A DNA stretch of 64,000 nucleotides from JBBSBY01 sp038250835 (GTDB taxonomy: Bacteria > Desulfobacterota > Desulfomonilia > Desulfomonilales > Desulfomonilaceae): contig JBBSBY010000004.1 in NCBI GenBank assembly GCA_038250835.1, forward strand, positions 1 to 64,000, read 5' to 3'. The notes under the pieces are model-generated. The model saw nothing but the letters and a program-made list of their open reading frames with translations, searched no databases and was not told the origin of the DNA. Shown here in pieces: positions 26,760 to 34,128 of this stretch. Made by a program: the position numbers and the translations under genes. Each line of letters begins with the position of its first letter. Within the stretch, counting starts at the first letter, position 1.

Positions 26760-28004
26760 TCACTCATAGATCTTTTCATCAACAGCGGTTGACTCCGCTG
26801 AATCAGTTTCAAAATCTCTGGGTAATTCCCCTTTACGGAGAGAATGGAATTCTTTGTACCATTCATTTGCAACTATGGAAGCCATAATTTCGTTGGCGCC
26901 CGTCCAAATTGAGGCCAACCTCAAGTCTCGAATGGTGCGTTCAACGGGAAACACATTGGTGTATCCAATTCCACCCATTACCTGCATTGCGTTATGCGCT
27001 ACCTTTTGGCAAGACTCGGTGACGAATTTCTTTGTTTGGGAAACCTGACGTCGGATGAAATTTGAAGATTGGCCGAAATCAACGGCTTTTGCCGTGGTAT
27101 ATACGGTGGATCTGGCGGCGTCCAATAACATAGCCGCTTCAGCCACCTGGAACGACACGCCCTGGAAGGTATTAATCACCTGCCCAAAAGCTTTGCGTTT
27201 GCTCGTGTACGCTGTTGCGACATCAAGCGCCGGTTTTGCTGCCCCTATGGTCATGGCCGCAGTTCCCAACCTTTCCGGAATCATCATTGTGTTGAACACG
27301 GCGTAGGCGCCGTTCAACTCTCCAATAATATTCTCTTCAGGAACTTTGACATTGTCGAATACGACTCGACCGGCGCCGCCGCCTCTGCAGCCCATCAGAC
27401 CATATAGGTATTTAACTTCCACACCCGACTTCCGATCAACGACAAAACATGTGAGGGCCTTGTGAGGCTTAGCATTCGGGTCGGTCTTGGCGTAAACCAG
27501 GAAAAAATCCGCTCCTTCAGCGCCTACGATAAAGCGCTTTTGCCCATTCAGCACATAATAGCCGTTCTTCTTCTCGGCGGCGGTCGTCGTGCCGAAAAAG
27601 TCAGACCCCCCGCGCGGCTCCGTAAGGCACTCGGCCGCAAAAATTTCGCCCTTTAATAAAGGTCTCACGTACTTGTCTTTTAAATAGTCACTACCGTGTA
27701 AAACTATAGCGTCGCATACTAGCTCTGACCCAATGCCGAAGGTACACGCAAATATGTAGCCCAATGCGCCGATCTCCTCCATGAGCATACAGGTGGTTAC
27801 CCAATCCATCTCTCTACCGCCCAATTCCCTGGAGTATCTGCACCCAAACAGTCCCCTTCGGCCCGCTTCTTTGAGAAATTCGACGGGGAATTTAATCTTG
27901 TCTGCGTCCATATCAAGTATCATTTGTCTCGGAACCCATTTAACGAGATCCCGAGCTTTGTCACGCAACTTCAGTTGTTCTTCGTTCAGAAGATAGTCAA
28001 ACAT
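26760..28004 (-). CDS. Acyl-CoA dehydrogenase
   Basis: 414 residues. FAD/substrate motifs are ECLTEPRGGSDFFG and NGQKRFIVGAEGADFF, and the C-terminal QVMGGIGYTNVFPVERTIRD is present. The catalytic glutamate of the medium/short-chain classes is replaced (Thr368 in WTGANEI), but Glu244 in IPERLGTA lies where isovaleryl-CoA and long-chain dehydrogenases have their base. This points to a branched- or longer-chain substrate. It is the distal gene of a three-gene minus-strand unit with an acyl-CoA ligase and a MerR regulator, so it should introduce the double bond into the acyl-CoA the ligase makes. Confidence 0.93.
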   Translation of the reverse strand: MFDYLLNEEQLKLRDKARDLVKWVPRQMILDMDADKIKFPVEFLKEAGRRGLFGCRYSRELGGREMDWVTTCMLMEEIGALGYIFACTFGIGSELVCDAIVLHGSDYLKDKYVRPLLKGEIFAAECLTEPRGGSDFFGTTTAAEKKNGYYVLNGQKRFIVGAEGADFFLVYAKTDPNAKPHKALTCFVVDRKSGVEVKYLYGLMGCRGGGAGRVVFDNVKVPEENIIGELNGAYAVFNTMMIPERLGTAAMTIGAAKPALDVATAYTSKRKAFGQVINTFQGVSFQVAEAAMLLDAARSTVYTTAKAVDFGQSSNFIRRQVSQTKKFVTESCQKVAHNAMQVMGGIGYTNVFPVERTIRDLRLASIWTGANEIMASIVANEWYKEFHSLRKGELPRDFETDSAESTAVDEKIYE

Positions 28005-28038
28005 GATTGATCTCCGATGTATCTTGAAAATTATAAAG

Positions 28039-29553
28039 CTATTTGGAATCCTGCAATTTATCTCTTAATTGGAATTTCATCACTTTCCCGGAAGGAGTAT
28101 GCGGCAAGGCCTCCATGATTTTGAATTGCTTCGGAATTTTGTAGCGAGCCAACTTATCCGAGAGGAAACGGCTTAGATCTTCAGGCGTTATGGTTTCGTC
28201 TTTTTTTGGCACGACCATCGCCACCACAGTCTCTCCCCAATCCGGATGGGGAACTCCGACAACCGCCGCTTCCAGGACCTGGGGGTTCATCATAATTGCG
28301 TCTTCAACTTCTTTTGAGTACACATTTTCGCCGCCTGTAACGATCATGTCTTTGATTCGATCGACGATGAAAAGGTAACCGTCCTCATCAAGTCCGGCCA
28401 TGTCTCCAGTTTTATACCAGTTGTCCGAAAATGCTTCTTCAGTTGCCTTTTCATTCTTCAAGTAACCATTCATCATGCTGTCGGCCTGGAGCCATATTTC
28501 TCCCACTTCGCCCGGACCGGCGTCCCCGCCGTCGAGCTTCACTACTCTCATATCCGCTCCCGGCAAGGCTCGGCGCCCGATGGAACCGGCTTTGCTCACC
28601 TGTTCATCGGGAAACAATGTGGTTCCAGTGGGGCCTGCTTCGGTCATTCCATATACCTGATAAAAATTGTCGGATTTATAGGCTTTTATAACCGTGCGCG
28701 CTGTATCCGAGGACATTGGACCACCTCCATAAATCCAGCACCTCATGGAACTCAGGTCAAAGTCATTGAAATTTGGTAACATCTGGATGGGTAAAATATA
28801 AGAAATGGGGGCGCCGAAATACACCGTGCATTTCTCCTGTTGGACGGCATTCAAAAAGTGCAGGGGATGGTATTCAGGTATCATGACCGTTGTCCCACCC
28901 ACGTATTGAATACCCATAAACCAGTTATTCAGCGGAGATGAGTGCCAAATGGGCATTGCCATTAACAGGCGATCCTTGGAATCCATTTTCATGGTCATGG
29001 CGCCCGTTATGCCGGCGGCGCCTACAGTCGCGTGCGTATGGACGCAGCCTTTGGGTTTGCCTGTGGTGCCGCTCGTGTACAAGATTTCTGCGACATCTTG
29101 ATTCGAAATTTTCACGGGTTTAAAATCGCCGGCGGCATTCATCACATCATCAAGAAAATCGACGCCGTCAACTTTTGAATCAAAGGCTATTTTCCGGACT
29201 GGAGAAGCCACCTTCAGAGCTACTTCCTTTAAAGCGCCGTCAAATAAAAGCATCTTGCTTTCGCTGTGTTCAAGAATATAATCGACCTCGGGCGCCGTGA
29301 GTTTGTGATTAATGGGGACCACCGTTCCGCCTGCTTTTAGAGTTCCGTAAAAACTAATAAGAAAAGCCGGAACATTCCGGCTCATTATGGAGACTCTATC
29401 ACCTTTCGTAAGACCCTGTTTCTGAAGCCCGGCAGCCGCTTTCCCAGCTAAATCATTTAGTTCTTTGTGCGTGATGCTCTTGCCGTCGTAACGCAAACAA
29501 TCCTTGTCTCCGAATTTTCTTGAGTTCATTTCCAACATCTGAACGAGATTCAT
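28039..29553 (-). CDS. AMP-forming acyl-CoA synthetase (fatty acid-CoA ligase type)
   Basis: 504 residues, ANL superfamily. Motifs: P-loop-like ILYTSGTTGKPKGCVHTH, A5 YGMTEAGPTG, A7 WYKTGDMAGLDEDGYL, A8 DRIKDMIVTGGENVYSKEVE, and the terminal adenylating lysine in TPSGKVMK. It activates a carboxylic acid with ATP and CoA in the cytoplasm. It starts four bases inside the MerR gene (ATGA overlap), which implies translational coupling. The substrate is probably a fatty or branched-chain acid, judged from the neighbours only. Confidence 0.93.
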   Translation of the reverse strand: MNLVQMLEMNSRKFGDKDCLRYDGKSITHKELNDLAGKAAAGLQKQGLTKGDRVSIMSRNVPAFLISFYGTLKAGGTVVPINHKLTAPEVDYILEHSESKMLLFDGALKEVALKVASPVRKIAFDSKVDGVDFLDDVMNAAGDFKPVKISNQDVAEILYTSGTTGKPKGCVHTHATVGAAGITGAMTMKMDSKDRLLMAMPIWHSSPLNNWFMGIQYVGGTTVMIPEYHPLHFLNAVQQEKCTVYFGAPISYILPIQMLPNFNDFDLSSMRCWIYGGGPMSSDTARTVIKAYKSDNFYQVYGMTEAGPTGTTLFPDEQVSKAGSIGRRALPGADMRVVKLDGGDAGPGEVGEIWLQADSMMNGYLKNEKATEEAFSDNWYKTGDMAGLDEDGYLFIVDRIKDMIVTGGENVYSKEVEDAIMMNPQVLEAAVVGVPHPDWGETVVAMVVPKKDETITPEDLSRFLSDKLARYKIPKQFKIMEALPHTPSGKVMKFQLRDKLQDSK

Positions 29554-29957
29554 GGCGCCTCCTTGTTTAGTTCGGCTAGTCTTTTCAGAAGTTTATTTCT
29601 CACCGCCAGTATGTCCTGCTCCAATAATTGCAGCTCTTCTTGTCGTTCGCGAATTTCATCTAATTTTTTTTCGCCGTAGGCAAGAGATGTCTCAATTTGA
29701 TCGACTTCGTTCATCTCGATGGAAGTCATTCCGATCATTTCAGCTATTTGATTCAGGGAATATCCGAAGCGCTTTCCTCGCAAAATCAGCTTTAACCGGG
29801 CTCTATCGCGTTTATCGTAAACGCGCTGATTGCCGCTGGTCCTTTTTGGTGACAGTAAACCCTTTTCTTCATAGAATCTTATCGATCTTGGGCTGATATC
29901 CAGTTCAGCAGCAAGCCGAGAAATGGAGAACCCTTTTTCGTTTTTTGGAGTCTGCAT
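29550..29957 (-). CDS. MerR-family regulator (LiuR-like)
   Basis: 135 residues. The N-terminal winged helix-turn-helix (ISRLAAELDISPRSIRFYEEKGLL, then RVYDKRDRARLKLILRGKRFGYSL) is followed by a dimerising coiled coil (residues about 85-130). There is no cysteine-rich effector tail, so it is not a metal sensor. MerR proteins of this LiuR type control fatty acid and branched-chain acyl-CoA genes in proteobacteria. It is the first gene of the unit and probably autoregulates it through the operator just upstream. Confidence 0.9.
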   Translation of the reverse strand: MQTPKNEKGFSISRLAAELDISPRSIRFYEEKGLLSPKRTSGNQRVYDKRDRARLKLILRGKRFGYSLNQIAEMIGMTSIEMNEVDQIETSLAYGEKKLDEIRERQEELQLLEQDILAVRNKLLKRLAELNKEAP

Positions 29958-29970
29958 GTATTACCTACAT

Positions 29971-30007
29971 TTAACGTAAACGTAAAGTAAGCTTGACGTG
30001 CTGTCAA
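29971..30007 (-). promoter_or_regulatory. Promoter and LiuR-like operator of the MerR unit
   Basis: On the minus strand a TTGACA (30007-30002) is followed by TTTACGTTTACGTTAA at 29986-29971, an inverted repeat (TTTACGT / ACGTTAA, one mismatch) close to published LiuR/acyl-degradation MerR sites. It lies 14 bases before the regulator start. The regulator-operator match is inferred from adjacency and motif shape. Confidence 0.6.
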
Positions 30008-30040
30008 GCGTTTTTCAATTATGGCGTGTCTCGAATGTAC

Positions 30041-30067
30041 CGTCGGAAAGGCGCTTTTTTTCCGACG
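30041..30067. repeat. Nine-base perfect hairpin
   Basis: CGTCGGAAA (30041-30049) pairs with TTTCCGACG (30059-30067) around a nine-base loop, in the divergent gap upstream of the MerR gene. No T-tract follows it in a useful position. Confidence 0.4.
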
Positions 30068-30102
30068 TCCTAAGGACTGCCCCGGACTTGATCAGAAGAA
30101 AG

Positions 30103-30137
30103 TTGGGACCCATCTTCCTGGATGCCGGCGTACGCTC
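30103..30137. repeat. Degenerate copy of the dispersed repeat at 53660-53713
   Basis: Read forward, this stretch (GGGACCCA, TCTTCCTGGAT, CCGGCGTACGCT) matches the reverse complement of 53664-53700 with a two-base gap and about three mismatches. It is flanked by no gene and has lost its outer palindrome. Confidence 0.55.
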
Positions 30138-30550
30138 ACTAGCGCTGATTTTAGCTGAAATCCAAAAGCCACTCAGCGACCGAGGAATTAAAGTCCACCT
30201 GATAAGAGAGATTTAGGGGGTTGAAGTCTTTGCGCGATGAATTACACATATTTGATCCAGCGGTCTTCAGGATTACAGTCAAAGCGTGAATTCGTTCCGA
30301 AATCATTCGCGATTTGAACGTATGGTCTTCAATAAATTTCAAGTTTGGCTCTGTTATGTTACCGCCTATGGGGCCTACACTGGAATGACATTGGTGAATC
30401 TGAAGCTCTGCTGGACTTAATGCCATTTGGAGGGACTCGAATATCTAAGTAACCGATGATGAATTAGTGAATCCGTGCTGATTATCGCGAACCATTGCAG
30501 TTTTCGTGCCTCCGATTTCATTCACTTGAATATCGGCGTAACCAGTTTAT

Positions 30551-30568
30551 ACGATATGATCATATCGT
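30551..30568. repeat. Perfect 18-bp palindrome
   Basis: ACGATATGATCATATCGT is fully self-complementary and lies ten bases beyond the stop codon of the minus-strand membrane protein. It is AT-rich without a loop or T-tract, more like a protein-binding site than a terminator. Confidence 0.5.
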
Positions 30569-30577
30569 GCCGGGCGA

Positions 30578-32722
30578 CTACCACAATCTCAGAGTATGAC
30601 CTGAATATATGTGACGTAAACCGTCGATTTTTAATTCCAAACTGTTCGTGAGCTTCTCCAGCAATTCCGCTAATTTTTTATTCTTCTTTAACGCCGCGTC
30701 CGCAGCCAACATTTTGTATATTGCCGACATCGACTCCATCATATCCAAGTAACCAGCAGGTTTGAACGCCGCCTCTCTATTGAGCCGCTCCACCTCGGAT
30801 TGACAGTAACGGACTGCATGTTCGTCTAACGGCTGGTCAGGGGGGCCTAAGCCGATACGTATAAGTCTATACAAATCAGGTTTGGGATTCGTAAGCACTA
30901 CTTTTTTGAGCTCAGCCGCTGCCGTCGAGGTAACATATCCGGAAAAGAAATAGTCGCCTACGGCTCTGCTGATGACCGCGGTCTCCCAATCAGGGTATTT
31001 CAACTGAGCCTGCACAGTCTCAGGAGCGGCCATTTTCGGATTTTTCCTGAGGACGAAAGACGTAGCGTCCGAATATACGCAAAGCCATTTCCTGGTTCCC
31101 AGGAGGCGTACTGCCGCTTTGAAGTCAATGGGGTCCGCAGTCAAGGCAATTGTTTCGACTCCATAGTGATTTGTTAAATTCAAGGCCTCTTCGGTATTGG
31201 AATCCAGCACACCGATTATTTTAAAATAATCGGTGATTATGTTAGGAGCGTAAAAGGACTGGTCACGACAATCCATGAAAACCTTGATGTCCGGCTCTCT
31301 AAACATCAAGTATGATGAAATTTCCCAGCCGGGTAAAACTCGCTCAACAAATCCATTAACCGACAAAAACTGGGGCATGAGCTTAGAAAACGAATTGAAA
31401 CTCATGAGTTCATCGGCTGCTGGCCGGGAGCTGAGAATTGGGTTATTCGGTAAATATACTCTTATTGCTCTCAAGGCCAAAAATGAGCTTCCGAGAGCGA
31501 TTATAGCCGATAAAATAACTGCTGAAATGACGCTGTAATCCTTTGTCAATGTTTGATTTCGATGTGCTGAGAAAACGTGATAAGCGAGAATCGCCCCGAT
31601 TGAACTTAACGGTAGCGCCGCAAACAAGATTAAGCGTCTGAATCTCAGGGACAAGAGGATCAAACATATGGCTATCAAAGAAGCCAATGCCGCATCGCGG
31701 GTCCTGGGATCAGCCATTTTGATTTTTTTCCACCGAGGCGCCGCGGTGATGAAAGCAAGTAAAGCAAGTGAACCTAAAATAAGTAAATATATTATGTATG
31801 GCCAAGTGGAGGGCGGCCCAAACACGTAACCCGTCACAGACCGCCAATCCAGTAGGCTCAGCCAATCTGACGAGAACGAAGTCATTTCAGGAGAACCCAC
31901 CTGCTTAAACGGCATGAACAAGTTTTTAGGTCCGTAAGGATTAACAAACGCGGCAATACTAATGATCGCGATAGTGATCATTAGCTCCGTCAGAACATCT
32001 CTTCTGCCTGTTGTGACTTTTGCAGGCGAGTTAGTAAGGGCGTCTGAAAGAGATCGCTCTTTATCAGGTGTGTCGGCCGGCCTTTCATCCAATCCGACAA
32101 CTTTTGACCTCCTCGAAAATGCGGCATGAATTAGCGCCGTAGAAAAAGATAACGACTGAATCGCCAATCCCAACATGAAAGATCCGTGTGAGTTAACCCA
32201 GAGCAGAAAACAGCCCGCGATGCCCATGATACGCAGCGGACTATTCAGAGGGCGCATAAAAAGGTAAAACAAAAAAGCGCATAGATAGAATAATCCGAAA
32301 TTCTCGGGACGGATCGCTGTAAATGGAGCCCCTGCCATTACGCCTAGAGAGCAAAAGAGCAGAGCCCAGTTTTTTGTGACGTAGCGGAGTGATAGCGAGA
32401 TTGTAAAAATTACTGATGCCGCCATAAGGATTACTTTGAGCAGAAAAGGACCGATGTGACCAAAAACTGTGTATAATTTATAGAATATTAGATGGCTCAG
32501 CCATGCTTGATTAATCCATACTTTGTGCGGCATCGTGAATGACCAATGGTCCGGTTGAGCAATTTGGCCCAAAGTTATTAGTCGACCAATGGCCAGGGAC
32601 AGGAACAAATCCTCGTTTACGTAAGGGGTCAGCGCTGCCTGCGCCAATGCGGCGGCTAGACTAATCAAAAGAAAAGCGGTAATCCAGTTTAAAGTAGGTT
32701 TCAATGGTAGTTTGGACTGCAT
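30578..32722 (-). CDS. Polytopic membrane protein, GT-C glycosyltransferase-like
   Basis: 714 residues. The first 470 hold about eleven hydrophobic helices, beginning at residues 12-32. The first loop has NEDLFLSLAIGRLI and later DHWSFTMPHKVWINQAWL, which resembles the acidic first loop of GT-C enzymes that use lipid-phosphate sugar donors. The remaining 240 residues are soluble and probably periplasmic. The family is found as a conserved hypothetical in Desulfobacterota. Glycosyl transfer is inferred from the fold pattern only. It is transcribed alone, divergent from the cytochrome operon. Confidence 0.65.
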   Translation of the reverse strand: MQSKLPLKPTLNWITAFLLISLAAALAQAALTPYVNEDLFLSLAIGRLITLGQIAQPDHWSFTMPHKVWINQAWLSHLIFYKLYTVFGHIGPFLLKVILMAASVIFTISLSLRYVTKNWALLFCSLGVMAGAPFTAIRPENFGLFYLCAFLFYLFMRPLNSPLRIMGIAGCFLLWVNSHGSFMLGLAIQSLSFSTALIHAAFSRRSKVVGLDERPADTPDKERSLSDALTNSPAKVTTGRRDVLTELMITIAIISIAAFVNPYGPKNLFMPFKQVGSPEMTSFSSDWLSLLDWRSVTGYVFGPPSTWPYIIYLLILGSLALLAFITAAPRWKKIKMADPRTRDAALASLIAICLILLSLRFRRLILFAALPLSSIGAILAYHVFSAHRNQTLTKDYSVISAVILSAIIALGSSFLALRAIRVYLPNNPILSSRPAADELMSFNSFSKLMPQFLSVNGFVERVLPGWEISSYLMFREPDIKVFMDCRDQSFYAPNIITDYFKIIGVLDSNTEEALNLTNHYGVETIALTADPIDFKAAVRLLGTRKWLCVYSDATSFVLRKNPKMAAPETVQAQLKYPDWETAVISRAVGDYFFSGYVTSTAAAELKKVVLTNPKPDLYRLIRIGLGPPDQPLDEHAVRYCQSEVERLNREAAFKPAGYLDMMESMSAIYKMLAADAALKKNKKLAELLEKLTNSLELKIDGLRHIYSGHTLRLW

Positions 32723-32837
32723 GTCTTTGACGAAGGGCTACTCGGAGCGCCGAATAAGTGATATAAAGGCTTGATTAGTTTGGAATATAGATACATCAGA
32801 GTAATCGAACACTAATCCGCCGCGCGTATACACGTAT

Positions 32838-33749
32838 ATGATCAGCCACATCAAGCATATTATGATAGCGTTTTCAGTTTTCCTGCTTATTCCCATTACG
32901 GCTTTCAGCGACGATATGGAAAGCAATCCGGATTGTCCTACACTTCCAGGATGTCCCGGAAATGAGAGTCGGTATTCCATCCCACTTCCTCCCATCATAA
33001 ATCGGGAGCCTCTACCCGCAAAGAATAATAACATTATTAAGAAAAGCGCAAAACTCCAGGAGGGATCGGGTCGATTTGCGGGTATGCTCTTTATGCCCGC
33101 CGGAACATTTGACATGGGTAGTTCAGCGCTTGACGGCCGTCCTGACGAGCGTCCGCAAAGACAAATCACATTAAAAGAATATTACATATCGAAACACGAA
33201 GTGTCCGCAAAACATTATTGTGAGTTTCTAAACACTGAGGGGTTAATTTCCCGGGATGGATCTCCCCGAATAAAACTTGATTGCCCGGATTGTCCCGTAG
33301 AAATAGTCGGTAAAGAATTTAGACCTAAAAGCGGTTTAAAAAATAGCCCCGTCACCTGTGTGTCATGGTTCGGCGCATCCGAATACGCTGAATGGCTTGG
33401 AGCAAGACTGCCGACTTCCGCTGAATGGGAAAATGCCGCTATAGCCGTTTCTCCACCAAGAACCGACACTTTGACCAAGAACATAGATCAGCTCTATGAC
33501 GAGAACGCGTACCCGGATTCATTCACAGGTAATGCTTGGCAGTGGTGCGCTGATTGGTACGAAAAGGATTATTACAGTTCAGCTCCACCGAGTAATCCAC
33601 CCGGTCCTGCTTTAGGTCTCGAAAAGAATATTAGAGGCGGATCGAGGTTTTCACCCCAGGCCTCCATGAGGCCTCGCAACCGTCACAAAGCTCCACCCAG
33701 AGGCTATTTCAGAACCGTAGGGTTCAGAATTGTTAAAGATAATGGATAA
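32838..33749 (+). CDS. Exported SUMF1 (FGE-sulfatase) domain protein
   Basis: 303 residues with a signal peptide (residues 1-24, cleavage near AFSDD). Residues about 80-300 are a SUMF1/FGE domain: MLFMPAGTFDMGS, DERPQRQITLKEYYISKHEV, VTCVSWFGASEYAEWLGARLPTSAEWE, GNAWQWCADWY and RGGSRF-ending GFRIV. The active-site cysteine pair of genuine formylglycine-generating enzymes is absent: the stretch after RGGSRF reads SPQASMRPRNRH. It is therefore unlikely to make formylglycine and may be a binding or assembly module. A Cys-containing segment (DCPTLPGCPG, DCPDCP) is also present. Its stop overlaps the next gene start, placing it in a cytochrome operon. Confidence 0.85.
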   Translation: MISHIKHIMIAFSVFLLIPITAFSDDMESNPDCPTLPGCPGNESRYSIPLPPIINREPLPAKNNNIIKKSAKLQEGSGRFAGMLFMPAGTFDMGSSALDGRPDERPQRQITLKEYYISKHEVSAKHYCEFLNTEGLISRDGSPRIKLDCPDCPVEIVGKEFRPKSGLKNSPVTCVSWFGASEYAEWLGARLPTSAEWENAAIAVSPPRTDTLTKNIDQLYDENAYPDSFTGNAWQWCADWYEKDYYSSAPPSNPPGPALGLEKNIRGGSRFSPQASMRPRNRHKAPPRGYFRTVGFRIVKDNG

Positions 33750-34128
33750 ACCTTTGGAAAATAAAGGTGAACTATCGAAAGTCGCCTCTAAAGAGAGGCT
33801 CGTTCCCAACGAACTGATGGCGGCGGCCGTCTGCGTTACACTTCTAATTGTTGTCTCAGCATATTTTGACGCTCCACTAGACCGGCCTATAAATTCGGAG
33901 GGCATCCCTACGGACAATATTAAGGCGCCTTGGATTTTTCTTGGTATACAGCAGTTGCTTAAATATTTTGACCCATTTTGGGCCGGCATTGTTTTTCCTG
34001 CGGCTATGGTAACCACTTTCGCTCTGGCGCCCTATGTCCCGGAAAGGTCCGGGGTATTGGCCAAAGTATTATGTTTTAGCTTATTGGGCGTTTACATTGC
34101 GCTTGTAATCTGGGGTTTTCTAGTATGA
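33742..34128 (+). CDS. Cytochrome b/b6 C-terminal-like (subunit IV type) membrane protein
   Basis: 128 residues from ATG 33742, overlapping the SUMF1 gene by eight bases; a TTG 12 bases earlier is possible but unneeded. Three membrane helices at about 28-45, 75-95 and 105-127. The middle segment KAPWIFLGIQQLLKYFDPFW matches the Qo-site region of the cytochrome b C-terminal domain, where the canonical motif is PEWY; here it is APWI, so the quinol-site glutamate is missing. No haem-binding N-terminal cytochrome b half is encoded nearby. It probably anchors the following multihaem cytochrome to the quinone pool or membrane. Confidence 0.7.
   Translation: MDKPLENKGELSKVASKERLVPNELMAAAVCVTLLIVVSAYFDAPLDRPINSEGIPTDNIKAPWIFLGIQQLLKYFDPFWAGIVFPAAMVTTFALAPYVPERSGVLAKVLCFSLLGVYIALVIWGFLV

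Larger units (their letters stand above)
29998..30577. other. Gene-free region between the MerR unit and the GT-C protein
   Basis: About 580 bases. It contains the upstream part of the MerR promoter, a hairpin, a degenerate dispersed repeat, and an 18-bp palindrome next to the following gene's stop codon. Short open frames here show no protein-like features. Confidence 0.5.
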
